DNA from: Bacteroidales bacterium
Lineage (GTDB): Bacteria > Bacteroidota > Bacteroidia > Bacteroidales > UBA3824
Length of the DNA: 64,000 bases
Direction: 5' to 3'
Assembly (NCBI GenBank): GCA_016293845.1
Contig: JAEDDH010000005.1
Location: 111,223-175,222 of the forward strand
This document shows, one piece after another, positions 51,962 through 61,296 of the stretch (positions within the stretch are counted from its first letter, which is position 1; every line of letters begins with the position of its first letter). Below the pieces are notes generated by a model that saw only the letters and a list, made by a program, of their open reading frames with translations, was not told where the DNA came from and searched no databases. The position numbers and the translations under genes are program-made.

Positions 51962-54460
51962 TTATAGTATTTTAATCATTTTAAATCCTACTGATGGCAT
52001 GCCTTCATATTCGGCTTGGCAGTTGGCTCCGTCGGTTTTGTTGCCGTCTTGCTTGCAGGTGAATTTGTATGGGTGGTATCCATCGTCGGGATAGTCGTCG
52101 TTGGTGGCTTCTGATGTTTGGTTCATTACCAATTTGCCGTTTTCAAACGATACGTTTAGCGGAGCACGAAAATCTTTTCCGTCTGATTGCGAATAGGTTA
52201 TTGTGCCTTTGCCGCCGTTTTCTAAGGTAAAGAACAGCATTATGTCAATAGAATCTTTGGTGCTGTAAAGGTCGGTGGTAGATTTCCACTTGCCTTGCGC
52301 AAAGTCGGCGTTGGTGGCGTTGTCGGGAATGTTGAGCACGCCTCCGGGACTTTTTAATGCGTCTTCGATTTGCAACAGCGGACCTATTTGTGGATTGCTA
52401 TTGAGCGGTTTGGCGGTTTTTTTAAGTATCGCAACAATATCTTCGGCTTTGATGTGCGGATGAGCCGAACGCATCAATGCTGCTGCACCTGCCACTATGG
52501 GGCTTGCCATACTTGTGCCGTCGAGATATTCAAACTTTGCCCCCGGAACGCTGCTATAAATATCCACGCCCGGTGCCGAAATGGTGGCAAACTCTCCGTG
52601 GTTGCTAAATTCTGCCTTGGGTTTTCTGCCTTGTTGATATGCCGAAACGGTAAGGGTTTTGGGCGAACGTGCAAAGGGATCGATGCCTGTGATAATGTTT
52701 TGATTGCCTGCCGCTATCACAAGCACAATATCTTCGTCGAGTCCAAACTGAAAAAGATCGCTCCAAAACTGTGCTTCGTCGGGATATTCGTTGTGTGCCA
52801 ATTGGTTTTGCTGACTAAGTGGCATTGAAAGAATGTCTTCGCCAAAATATGTTCCGAGCGAAAGATTCACCACTTTGGCGTTGTGATGAATGGCGTAGAG
52901 TATGCCTGCCACTACCGAAATTGTTTGCATATTGCCGTATTCGTCGGCTATCTTGATGGGCATTAGTTTGCACTCGGGAGCAATTCCGCAGAGACCCTGA
53001 CCATTGTTGCCTCTGCCCACAGCCGTGCCTGCCACGTGTGTGCCGTGTTCGTTGCCCTCGCCTCCGCAAGGTGTAACGCGGCTTTCGCCTGTGGTGATGT
53101 CGTAGGGCGAAACAATTTTGTCTTTGATTTCGGGATGGGTGAGGTCGAATCCGTTGTCTACCACAGCCACTATCACGTCGGCACTGCCTCGGGTGATGTC
53201 CCAAGCTTTGTATGCCTGAACAGTTTCAAAATACCACGACTTTTTTGCATCGCTAAATGCAGGGTCGGATGCCTTGTACTCGCTCGAAAACATTGTGTTA
53301 GAAAATGCAAGCTTAACTTCGTCCATTGCTTTGAGCTTGGTCATCCAATCTTTCCACTCGCCTTCGGGAGTTTCTACCTGCATCAGTTTGATAACGGTGT
53401 CGCAGTATACAATTTTTAGTTGCTCTGAATATTGGTCGTATAGTTTTTGAGCAAACGACAAAGCGTTAACACCTTTGTTGAGCGCGATGTTCACCTTATC
53501 AGAAAACACACGGCGCTGACCAGGGTCGTCGGGGTCAACGATAATGCGCGTGGTGTCGATAGGAGGTATCACGTTAGGGTTTTCGGGCAGAATATTGGTA
53601 TAGTCGCCGGGCGTGTGAGGGTCGTTTTGCTCGGGATTGTTGTTGTCGGTGGTGTTGTCCTTAGGGTCGGGCTTGCCAAAAAAATGAAAGTAGAGCCATA
53701 CCAATAGCAATGCGAGCAGCAGTCCAAACAAAAACCACAGCCATCCCGGAAGCCCTTTTTTCTTGCCGTTATTATTCGACGGAGGTGTTGGCGGCGGGGG
53801 AGGAGGCGTTGCACCAGAACTCTGAGTCTGCATTGTATGTTGCGGAGGTTCAGGAGGATTCTGCGGAGGAGGCGGAGGAGGCGGAGGAGTAGGAGTTGAT
53901 CTCTGCTCAACGGGTGCGCTCGGAGGTTCGGGCGGAGCGGGTTGAGATATTGTTGGTATGGTAGCGGCAGCGGCGGCAACAGGTTTTTCGATTTTTGAAT
54001 CGAGTTTAAAGTTTACCTTTTGCGATTCTTCGCTGCTGAAACCCCAAATAGTTAGCACTATACGTTCGCCGTCAACAATTACCGAATCGAGCGACGGCAC
54101 TTCGATGGCAAGGAGCAACAGTTCGCCGAGTTCTTTTTGGTGAGGGTCGCCAGCTTCGGAAAGTTCCTGCGCAAATGCCTTGATTTTGTTGAGCATTGCT
54201 TGCAGGTTTACCCGTGCTTGTTCTTGTTTATCGGGAGGTAACTGAGAAAAAGGCACGCCGTTGGGCACAGCCGCGCTCATCCATCGTGCTTGTCCCGAAG
54301 TGATAAGTGGCTCAGCCAAAAACTCGGGATAATACCCGCCGAGACAGTCTTTCAGAATGGTTTCCAATTGTGAAAACCTTGCGTGTACGGGCTCTCCGTA
54401 CCATATTAAGGGTCGGTATTCGCGCAAGTCGGCGGTGTTGATAATTTTTTTTGTTGCCAT
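51962..54460 (-). CDS. Membrane-anchored S8 subtilisin-like protease with SrfA-like N-domain
   Basis: An 832-residue protein. Residues 1-150 are the shared N-domain (NTADLREYRPLIWYGEPVH, FLAEPLITSGQARWMSAA, AIEVPSLDSVIVDGERIVL, IWGF). A Pro-rich linker spans about 165-228, and one membrane segment (239-261) follows KKK. The peptidase S8 domain (about 410-680) carries the triad Asp435 (VVDNGFDL), His472 (EHGTHVAGT) and Ser650 (DGTSMASP), with oxyanion Asn586 (IAAGNQ). A C-terminal beta domain follows. The charge pattern puts the N-domain inside the cell and the protease in the periplasm. First gene of the four-gene run. There is no pro-domain with a normal inhibitor fold, so activation may depend on the partner proteins. 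Confidence 0.88.
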   Translation of the reverse strand: MATKKIINTADLREYRPLIWYGEPVHARFSQLETILKDCLGGYYPEFLAEPLITSGQARWMSAAVPNGVPFSQLPPDKQEQARVNLQAMLNKIKAFAQELSEAGDPHQKELGELLLLAIEVPSLDSVIVDGERIVLTIWGFSSEESQKVNFKLDSKIEKPVAAAAATIPTISQPAPPEPPSAPVEQRSTPTPPPPPPPPQNPPEPPQHTMQTQSSGATPPPPPPTPPSNNNGKKKGLPGWLWFLFGLLLALLLVWLYFHFFGKPDPKDNTTDNNNPEQNDPHTPGDYTNILPENPNVIPPIDTTRIIVDPDDPGQRRVFSDKVNIALNKGVNALSFAQKLYDQYSEQLKIVYCDTVIKLMQVETPEGEWKDWMTKLKAMDEVKLAFSNTMFSSEYKASDPAFSDAKKSWYFETVQAYKAWDITRGSADVIVAVVDNGFDLTHPEIKDKIVSPYDITTGESRVTPCGGEGNEHGTHVAGTAVGRGNNGQGLCGIAPECKLMPIKIADEYGNMQTISVVAGILYAIHHNAKVVNLSLGTYFGEDILSMPLSQQNQLAHNEYPDEAQFWSDLFQFGLDEDIVLVIAAGNQNIITGIDPFARSPKTLTVSAYQQGRKPKAEFSNHGEFATISAPGVDIYSSVPGAKFEYLDGTSMASPIVAGAAALMRSAHPHIKAEDIVAILKKTAKPLNSNPQIGPLLQIEDALKSPGGVLNIPDNATNADFAQGKWKSTTDLYSTKDSIDIMLFFTLENGGKGTITYSQSDGKDFRAPLNVSFENGKLVMNQTSEATNDDYPDDGYHPYKFTCKQDGNKTDGANCQAEYEGMPSVGFKMIKIL

Positions 54461-54687
54461 CGTAATTGGTGCTTAAAAAATAGTGTTTAAAGTTACAACT
54501 ATTTTTTTTAATACGGTGCATTATTTTGAGGAAAAATTTTTATTAATTCAAAAAATCAATTTTTCTCTATTTTTTTTTAAGTTCGTTTTGCTTAATTATT
54601 TGATTTATAATACTAACTTAAAAAAATACCTCCCAAAATCTCTGTTTTTTGTTGAGTTTTGGAGAGTTGTGGATAGTATGCTTTACG
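54461..54687. other. AT-rich spacer between the subtilase gene and the DUF5686 gene
   Basis: 227 bp of A/T-rich DNA with T-runs. It must hold the promoter of the minus-strand subtilase operon and the end of the DUF5686 gene. No tRNA, repeat or convincing reading frame was seen. Confidence 0.5.
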
Positions 54688-57153
54688 TTATAATATTACT
54701 TGCATTTTTAGCATTACGGCAAATTTGGTGATGTCGGGAGCATCGCGGTGAGTGAGACGCCAGATGGCATCCACACGGAAAAACTTGAATACGTTTTCCA
54801 ATCCCACACCTGCTTCGGCGTATGGTTTGTTGACATCTCCAAGCGTTGACGGAAAATCAAGTATTGCATGTTCGCGGCTGTTTTTTGTAGAAATATCACC
54901 CACAAGTCCTTTGGCGTATGCTACTTCGCGCCATTTGAGTTTGCGCATAAGCGGTATGCGGTTGAGGAAAAATCCGTTGAAATGGTGCTCTAACGTTGCG
55001 CTCAGATATCTGTCGGAGGCAAATTCGTAGAGGTTCATCATGTTGAATGCGTAGGTGTCGAAAGCGTAGGTTTCGTTGCCTTCGTGTAGTTTCAACAGTG
55101 GAAACGGCACTGTGCCAATCACTTTGCCTGCTTCTATAAGGTATTTCAACTTGCCAATCGGACTTATCGACAATTGCTGTTGAAGCGATGCGGTGAACCG
55201 ATAGAAGCGGTCGTAGTTGCCACGGTTGTTCCACAAGCCCACGGTGGCGTTGATATCAAGCATAGGATAAACGCTCGACATGCTTACACGGAAAAACTGA
55301 CCTGCCACAAATTTTTCGTTGTAACAGAAGTGGGTGTTGAGCGTGAGTTCGTAACTTGTTATGTTGCTGTAATCTACCTGTATTGATTCGTTGGTAAAGG
55401 GGATTATCTTTGAGGGGTAAAGTTTGCGGTATTTTATGCCCACAGTGTTTGAAAACCCTTGAAAATATTCGTTTTCGTAGTTGTAATACAGTTCTTTAAC
55501 AAGCAGCAGGTTGTCGTTTTTTTTGCGGGCGAGGAGGTTGGTGAGGATGTTGTCTTCGCTAAATGCGTTTATCGACTGCCCAAGTTGCTCGTAGTCGTAT
55601 TTGTATTGCAGTTCTATTGTTCGTCGCGGGGCTTTGTTTACCATATAGATAAACCCTGCGCCGTATTTTAATTTCTTGTCGTCGGTGCCGTAAGCCACGT
55701 GTGCGTTAAACTTGATATCGGTGCTAAACTCGTTGCTTGTGCGGCCGCCAAACCTAACCCGATGACCTTCTATCGGGTTGTGGCTGTAAAATTTAAAGTA
55801 CGGACCTATCTCAAACCATTTCCAATTCCAATATCCGGTGATAAACATATTGATTGTGTTGGTAATGGTGTGGAATATAGGCACTTCTTTGATAGAGTCT
55901 ACCATCACGTAGATATCCTGTTCTTTTTTTGAGAGTTGCTCGTGACGGCTGATATTCCAAAACGAAGTATCGCGGTTGAGTGCATCGTCGAGCACAATGG
56001 TTTCGTCGGTAGCTGTTGCCGAAAAAGTGCTTTGGTCAAATTCGGGGTTGATTTCTATATCCTTGCGCGACATTGTGCGACGTCCAAACAAGCCTGTGGT
56101 GCTGTCGGTAAGGTTAAAGTCTACAAAAAGTTCCTCTTTTTTCAAGAACCACACCGAATCGGTGAATGTGTATTCTTGCGATATCGACATGTTGTTGACG
56201 TAGTTGACGTTGACATCGTTGCTCATTTTGGCAGTTACTTTTTTTACAGCCCAAGTGGTGTCGTTGATCCAAAGGTCGCCGTGAAAGGTGTACTCTTGTT
56301 TTCTTTTGGGCTTGAATGCAATATGGTAGAGGTAATGTCCGTCTTCGTAAACCGAATCAAGCAGGTAGTATTTGTAATTGGCTTTCCAATAGTCGGATAT
56401 AGGCGACACAAAGTCGTGTCCAAATGCCGGTATGTAATTTTTGTAGATATTTACGTCGATAAACATCTGACCTGTGTATTGCGACACTTGCGCACTCTCT
56501 ACGCCCGACACTCTGCTTGCCGTTATCACCTCTTTTTTCTTTTGTGGAGATGACTTAAAGTAAACGTCTGACAATGTTTCGGTTATAAACACCGGAAGAA
56601 ATACTTTGCCTGTTTCGGCAGAGGTGTCGGCATAGTTCATCACAAAGTCGAAGTTTTTCATAATTCCCTTTCGAGTAAGGCCGCTGTTTACGTTGCTAAG
56701 GTCGATTTCCATCTTGTTGTAGCATTGGTATTTGTAGCCTTCAAAACGAGTGGGGTCGTTTTTCTTGCGGTTTGCCTCAACGTTTCGCATAATACGCCAT
56801 GCGGGGTTTTCGCCAGGTCGGACAATGATTTCGTTGAGCGTTACGCCGCCTTGGGTAAGGGTAACGTTGACTTCTTGATACGAATTGCGAGCTATTGCCA
56901 ATGTGTAGGTGTCGTAGCCAAGCATCGAAAAAGATATAGAATCCACATCAGCATGGGTTTGCAAAAAGAAATTACCATCGGGGTCGGTAATAGTGCCGAC
57001 AGTGGTGCCGGGGAATACCACGTTGGCAAAAGGTAAAGGCTCGCCTGTTTCGGCATCTTTAACGCTTCCACGCACTTTGGTTTGTGCTGATATTTGCGCC
57101 GATACCATCAACAAGGCGGTTAATAGGCTAATTTTAACAAAGTTGTTCATCAT
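54688..57153 (-). CDS. DUF5686 outer-membrane protein with carboxypeptidase-regulatory-like domain
   Basis: An 821-residue protein. The signal peptide (NNFVKISLLTALLMVSAQIS) is followed by a carboxypeptidase-D regulatory-like domain (VRGSVKDAETGEPLPFANV, GTTVGTITDPDGNFFLQTH, about 25-105). Then comes the DUF5686 region, which ends with a beta-barrel-like C-terminus (FAVMLKMQVIL). The layout resembles TonB-dependent receptor relatives that lack a plug domain. Proteins of this type are surface or outer-membrane located in Bacteroidetes, and their substrate is unknown. The regulatory-like fold is the same class as the repeats in the subtilase cluster upstream, but the gene has its own spacer. 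Confidence 0.88.
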   Translation of the reverse strand: MMNNFVKISLLTALLMVSAQISAQTKVRGSVKDAETGEPLPFANVVFPGTTVGTITDPDGNFFLQTHADVDSISFSMLGYDTYTLAIARNSYQEVNVTLTQGGVTLNEIIVRPGENPAWRIMRNVEANRKKNDPTRFEGYKYQCYNKMEIDLSNVNSGLTRKGIMKNFDFVMNYADTSAETGKVFLPVFITETLSDVYFKSSPQKKKEVITASRVSGVESAQVSQYTGQMFIDVNIYKNYIPAFGHDFVSPISDYWKANYKYYLLDSVYEDGHYLYHIAFKPKRKQEYTFHGDLWINDTTWAVKKVTAKMSNDVNVNYVNNMSISQEYTFTDSVWFLKKEELFVDFNLTDSTTGLFGRRTMSRKDIEINPEFDQSTFSATATDETIVLDDALNRDTSFWNISRHEQLSKKEQDIYVMVDSIKEVPIFHTITNTINMFITGYWNWKWFEIGPYFKFYSHNPIEGHRVRFGGRTSNEFSTDIKFNAHVAYGTDDKKLKYGAGFIYMVNKAPRRTIELQYKYDYEQLGQSINAFSEDNILTNLLARKKNDNLLLVKELYYNYENEYFQGFSNTVGIKYRKLYPSKIIPFTNESIQVDYSNITSYELTLNTHFCYNEKFVAGQFFRVSMSSVYPMLDINATVGLWNNRGNYDRFYRFTASLQQQLSISPIGKLKYLIEAGKVIGTVPFPLLKLHEGNETYAFDTYAFNMMNLYEFASDRYLSATLEHHFNGFFLNRIPLMRKLKWREVAYAKGLVGDISTKNSREHAILDFPSTLGDVNKPYAEAGVGLENVFKFFRVDAIWRLTHRDAPDITKFAVMLKMQVIL

Positions 57154-57245
57154 TTTAGTTTGTTTTTTTCTTGCCCTTTTTTGCGCTGCAAAGATACATT
57201 ACATTTTTGTATCTTATGCACATTATTTGAAATAATTAACAAAAT

Positions 57246-57277
57246 TTTGATTTTGTGCGTTTAATGTTATATATTTG
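57246..57277 (+). promoter_or_regulatory. Promoter of the toxin-antitoxin remnant
   Basis: TTTG at 57246-57249 and TATATTTG at 57270-57277, 20 bp apart, fit the Bacteroidetes consensus. The leader to the antitoxin ATG at 57299 is short, as is usual for autoregulated TA operons. Confidence 0.65.
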
Positions 57278-57298
57278 CATATATAAAGTGTACTCACT

Positions 57299-57469
57299 AT
57301 GGAACAAAAGAGAAAATTTAAAAACAGATCGGAAGCCATAGATTATTACGCCAAACAACATGGTTGGAAACCTCTCACTGAAGAAGAGGAAAGAGAACTT
57401 TACGAATGCTTGAAAACTATTACCAATTTTAAACCTCATATTATAAATAAATACGAGAATTATAATTGA
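57299..57469 (+). CDS. Small antitoxin of a PIN-type toxin-antitoxin pair
   Basis: A 56-residue protein beginning MEQKRKFKNRSEAIDYYAKQ, then EEEERELYECLKTITN. It is charged and helical, ending NKYENYN. Its 3' end overlaps the PIN-toxin frame by 23 bp, as in coupled TA genes. It has its own promoter. Type II antitoxins of this size commonly bind both toxin and promoter DNA, though no DNA-binding motif is certain here. Because the toxin appears broken, it may be an orphan antitoxin. Confidence 0.7.
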   Translation: MEQKRKFKNRSEAIDYYAKQHGWKPLTEEEERELYECLKTITNFKPHIINKYENYN

Positions 57470-57806
57470 TACCCATATATTTGTATGGCATACCAAAAGT
57501 AGAAGTAAGTTATCACGAGATGTTCTTGCCTTATTTGAGGATTATGACAACGAGATTTGTATAAGTGGCGAATCTGTGAGGGAACTTATTGCCTTATGGA
57601 ATCATAAGAAATATATCCGGCAATGGTGGAAATCCCCTACAGAGATTATTCAAAACATTGTGGATGTATTGAATATCACCATCCTCTATTTAAAAAAAAA
57701 GAACATTATCTCTCATGCCGTCTGCAACCCCATTCCACTAATCTCTGATGATGCTAAATTTAAGTTTTACCGCAATCAAGTTTTGCAACTTATCGACAAC
57801 GAATAA
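57447..57806 (+). pseudogene. Damaged PIN-domain (VapC-type) toxin
   Basis: The frame reads NTRIIIDTHIFVWHTKS..., a PIN start (Asp8), then ISGESVREL (Glu46) and PLISDDAKFKFYR (Asp101/102), about 119 residues. There is no ATG, GTG or TTG in front: only ATA or ATT codons can open it after the in-frame TAA. The segment between Leu80 and His90 is short. In related toxins a stretch of about 25 residues with the third acidic site (HxDPxD) lies here, and it seems deleted. Loss of start and of an active-site acid suggests an inactive toxin. A bidirectional hairpin follows. Confidence 0.65.
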
Positions 57807-57817
57807 CGAAAATAAAA

Positions 57818-57839
57818 GGGGCTGATTCGCATCAGCCCC
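57818..57839. terminator. Bidirectional terminator between the toxin remnant and the DUF2723 gene
   Basis: Stem GGGGCTGAT (57818-57826) with ATCAGCCCC (57831-57839), followed by TTGGTGTAAAA on the plus strand. On the minus strand AATAAAA upstream gives a U-run. It separates the two convergent units. Confidence 0.75.
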
Positions 57840-57895
57840 TTGGTGTAAAAAAAACATTAAAAATTATGAAAACTAAAAGAATTGGAATGAACGTG

Positions 57896-60800
57896 TTAAA
57901 ATACCTCCGAATACTTGTCGTATAGCGCTGAAAGTTTTGTAGCCACATCGTTGCGGTTGAATATCATTGCATACTGTGCCAATTGCGCTATCACGGCTAC
58001 ACCTATGGTCTGTTCGCGTTTCTCTATGATTCCTTCGTTTTTGAGTGTGAGCAGGTGAGCAAGTATGCCGTCGTATTCATCGCCTATCTGATTAGATAGT
58101 TCGGCAGCTTTGTCTGCCATATTAGCCTTGTACATTGCTGCTATCAGCGGAAGCATACTTTGGTCGTAATATACTTGGTTGGGAGGAGTTATCTCTAAAC
58201 ATTTGTTGATTACTTCCTGAGCCTTTTGGGTTTCGTTGTTGTCGGCAAGCGAGTTGGCAAGGCGTGCAAATATTTCTCTTACGCCTACAATGCTGATTTG
58301 GCGGCGGTTGTTTTCTTCGATGTTGACATCAGGATTGCCCATTCCGCCCCAAGCAAACTTGTTCATCACATTGTTGTACATCAGGTCGGGATTGATTTCG
58401 CCAGTTTCGCCCTCTGTTTCGGGTTTTACCGAGTAGGGCACAAGACGGTAGGCAAATCCTTCAAGACGGAAATATTTGTCGAGACCAAGATAATCATCGC
58501 TGCTTCCGCTTGCTGCAAAATATATCGGACGTTCCCAATTGTTGGCGGCAATGATGTCTAAAACAGCAATGTCGTTTTTGAGGAAATAACTCTTAGAGAT
58601 ATTCATCACAATGTTGTCGCCAGCGCGGCTTTCGTCTTGGGGTAGGAGAGTGCCGTTGGCAATACAGTTTTGCTTGTTGACAGGTATCAGCACTTTGCGT
58701 GTACCTATGTAGTTGATTGCTTCGCCGCTCTGCAACTCTATTTTGTCTTCTTCTTTTTCCGAACCAAGGAGTTTTACCACGTCTTGAATAGTGGGTGCAA
58801 GTGCCGATACTTTTTGGAGTATTTCGCCGCATTGAGCGTTGAGAGCTGTGATGCCTTCGTTGTTGTTGCCAAACACTTGCTGTGCCGTAGTGCCTTTGGC
58901 AAGGTTTTGAACAAGCGAAACCAATCTAAGCAAGCCTACCGACTCCGGATTCTTGGTGATTGTTTCGTAATCCTTGGCATATAGTTCGGGGAAACGGCTG
59001 TTGCTTATCACTCTTACTAATTCGTTGTAGAATGGTTGGTAAATCTCCTGCACCTCTTTGGGGTTGGCTGCGATTTTTTCGTTGATGTATGCAAGCACGT
59101 TTTTGTCGTAAACGAGTGCCACATTGCGCTTGTTTACAGCGTATTGCTCGGCAGTGAGGAAAAACTTGACAGGTTCGCTGTCGTATTTCTTTTCCATGGT
59201 CTGTTTTAAATACCAGTCGGTGCCTGCCAGACTTAGGTTAACCACCCTTACATCTGTACGGATTCCCTCAACCTCCTGAGCATACCAGAGGGGGAATGTG
59301 TCGTTGTCGCCAAAGGTAAACAATATTGCGTTTGGTGCGCACGATTCAAGGTAGTTGCGTGCAAAATCGCGACAGGTGTAACGATTAGAGCGGTCGTGGT
59401 CGTCCCAGTTTTGATATGCCATCTGAATGGGAACAATCATGCACAATGCCGGCACCACTGCTGCGGCTGCCATTGGTTTGATATTGTTGGCTTTGCGCCT
59501 TAGCCATGCATAGATACCTGCCACACCAAGTCCGCACCAGATAGCAAACGCATAAAACGATCCCGCATAGGCGTAATCCCTTTCGCGTGGCTGATATGGA
59601 GTTTGGTTTAGATAAACCACTATGGCAATGCCTGTGAGCACAAAGAATAGGAATATTACAAAACAGTTTTTGGTGTCGTGGTTAAATCCGGCAAACATTC
59701 CAAGAAATCCAAGCAGCAGCGGCAAGAGATAATAAACGTTGTGTGCTTGATTGTTTTTCATACGGTCGGGCACGTCGGCCTGACTGCCAAGGCGTACCCT
59801 GTCGATAAAGTCAAATCCCGTTATCCAGTTGCCGTTTATGTAGCTTCCGTGACTTTGTATATCGTTTTGACGTCCTGCAAAATTCCACATAAAGTAGCGG
59901 AAATACATGTGTCCCAACTGATATTTAAAGAAAAAAGCCAAGTTGTCGGCAAACGACGGACGCTTTTCGGGGTCGCTGCTGTCGATGTTTGCCCAACTTT
60001 TATAACCCGAAATATGGTTTTGATTTTGGCTCCACATGCGGGGGAAAAATCCGCAGTGCTCAGAGTCGTAGATATATTCGGGATTGGTTTTGGTTACCTC
60101 GATATATTTTCCGTCTTGTGGAATATAGGTGTAAAGTGGCTTTTGGTCAATAACATCGGCGTTGTAATAATTGCCGTAGATCAGCGGACTGTCGCCGTAT
60201 TGCTCGCGGTTGAGGTAGGAGAGGAGGCTGAATCCGTTGTCGGGGCTGTTTTCGTTCATAGGCGTATTTGCACAGGCACGTATTACTGTCATTGCAAATG
60301 TGCCGTAGCCGATAAACATTACAGCTGCTCCGAGTGCTATTGTGTTGAGCAACGCTTTTTTGCGCTTATGACTCCACCAAATCAGCCATGCAAGACCTGC
60401 CAAAAGTGCTATTACAAAGAATACCGTTCCCGAAAGATAACCCATTCCAAAGGTGTTTACAAACAGGAGGTCGAAATAAGCCGAAATCTTAACCGACTGA
60501 GGTATAATGCCGTAGAGTATAGCTACCAAAAGCAAAAACGCTATCACCATTGCAATAATGCTTCCTTTGCGTGTGGTGGGATATTTTTTGTAATAATATA
60601 CAAACACAATTGCGGGAATCACCAAGAGGTTGAGCAAGTGCACGCCAATCGACAATCCCATAAGGTAGCAAATGAGGATAATCCAGCGGTTGGCATATTT
60701 TTCGTCGGCGCACTCCTCCCAACGGAGAATGCACCAGAAAACCACCGCCGTAAAAAGGCTCGACAGGCTATAAACCTCGCCTTCCACTGCCGAAAACCAT

Positions 60801-61237
60801 GCTGTATCGCAAAAACAGTAGATGAGTCCGCCCACCATACCGCTTGCCAAAATCACAATAGTTTCGGGCATAGTGTAGGAGATAGATTTTTCGTCCTCAC
60901 CTTTGTAATATATATTATTAACGAGTTTTCGGGCGATGTGGGTGATGCTCCAAAACAAAAAGAGCACTGTAAACGCGCTTGCCAGAGCCGCAGCGGCATT
61001 CACCATCATGGCCATCTTGGTGACGTCGCCAAAGGCAAACTCAGCAGCCACGCGGCCTATAATCATCCAAAGGGGAGCTCCCGGGGGGTGACCCACCTCT
61101 AACTTCACAGCAGTTGCAATAAATTCGCCGCAGTCCCAAAAACTTGCAGTCGGCTCAATTGTAAGCAGATACGTAAGCGCAGCAATAAAAAACGCGCCCC
61201 AACCTGCAATCCGGTTATAGAATTTAAAATTTTTCAT
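57896..61237 (-). CDS. DUF2723 polytopic membrane protein (PMT-like glycosyltransferase)
   Basis: About 1113 residues. I start at the ATG at 61237 (MKNFKFYNRIAGWGAFFIAA), since the further seven residues up to 61258 add nothing to the fold. Typical DUF2723 features are LTIEPTASFWDCGEFIATAVKLEVGHPPGAPLWM near the N-terminus, about a dozen membrane segments in the first 650 residues, an Arg-rich RERDYAYAGSFYAFAIWCG motif, and a large soluble C-terminal part (NAILFTFGDNDTFPLWYAQE, then TPR-like helices near the end). The family is related to protein O-mannosyltransferases and is thought to glycosylate secreted proteins in Bacteroidetes. The acidic D in DCGEF is the likely catalytic site. Inner membrane location. 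Confidence 0.88.
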   Translation of the reverse strand: MKNFKFYNRIAGWGAFFIAALTYLLTIEPTASFWDCGEFIATAVKLEVGHPPGAPLWMIIGRVAAEFAFGDVTKMAMMVNAAAALASAFTVLFLFWSITHIARKLVNNIYYKGEDEKSISYTMPETIVILASGMVGGLIYCFCDTAWFSAVEGEVYSLSSLFTAVVFWCILRWEECADEKYANRWIILICYLMGLSIGVHLLNLLVIPAIVFVYYYKKYPTTRKGSIIAMVIAFLLLVAILYGIIPQSVKISAYFDLLFVNTFGMGYLSGTVFFVIALLAGLAWLIWWSHKRKKALLNTIALGAAVMFIGYGTFAMTVIRACANTPMNENSPDNGFSLLSYLNREQYGDSPLIYGNYYNADVIDQKPLYTYIPQDGKYIEVTKTNPEYIYDSEHCGFFPRMWSQNQNHISGYKSWANIDSSDPEKRPSFADNLAFFFKYQLGHMYFRYFMWNFAGRQNDIQSHGSYINGNWITGFDFIDRVRLGSQADVPDRMKNNQAHNVYYLLPLLLGFLGMFAGFNHDTKNCFVIFLFFVLTGIAIVVYLNQTPYQPRERDYAYAGSFYAFAIWCGLGVAGIYAWLRRKANNIKPMAAAAVVPALCMIVPIQMAYQNWDDHDRSNRYTCRDFARNYLESCAPNAILFTFGDNDTFPLWYAQEVEGIRTDVRVVNLSLAGTDWYLKQTMEKKYDSEPVKFFLTAEQYAVNKRNVALVYDKNVLAYINEKIAANPKEVQEIYQPFYNELVRVISNSRFPELYAKDYETITKNPESVGLLRLVSLVQNLAKGTTAQQVFGNNNEGITALNAQCGEILQKVSALAPTIQDVVKLLGSEKEEDKIELQSGEAINYIGTRKVLIPVNKQNCIANGTLLPQDESRAGDNIVMNISKSYFLKNDIAVLDIIAANNWERPIYFAASGSSDDYLGLDKYFRLEGFAYRLVPYSVKPETEGETGEINPDLMYNNVMNKFAWGGMGNPDVNIEENNRRQISIVGVREIFARLANSLADNNETQKAQEVINKCLEITPPNQVYYDQSMLPLIAAMYKANMADKAAELSNQIGDEYDGILAHLLTLKNEGIIEKREQTIGVAVIAQLAQYAMIFNRNDVATKLSALYDKYSEVF

Positions 61238-61296
61238 TTTTTTGCTAATATGCCGCAAAGGTATAGTTTTATATTTGAAAACAAAAAAAATTTTAG

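Noticed and set aside
55936..56553. 205-codon plus-strand frame
   Set aside because: Antisense to the DUF5686 gene, which explains the sequence fully.
57236..57496. 86-codon minus-strand frame
   Set aside because: It is the antisense of the small antitoxin gene, which has a good promoter and a coupled toxin frame.
59678..61102. 474-codon open frame on the plus strand
   Set aside because: It lies wholly antisense to the DUF2723 gene, has low-complexity His/Cys-rich translation and no family match. The minus-strand protein is clearly the real one.
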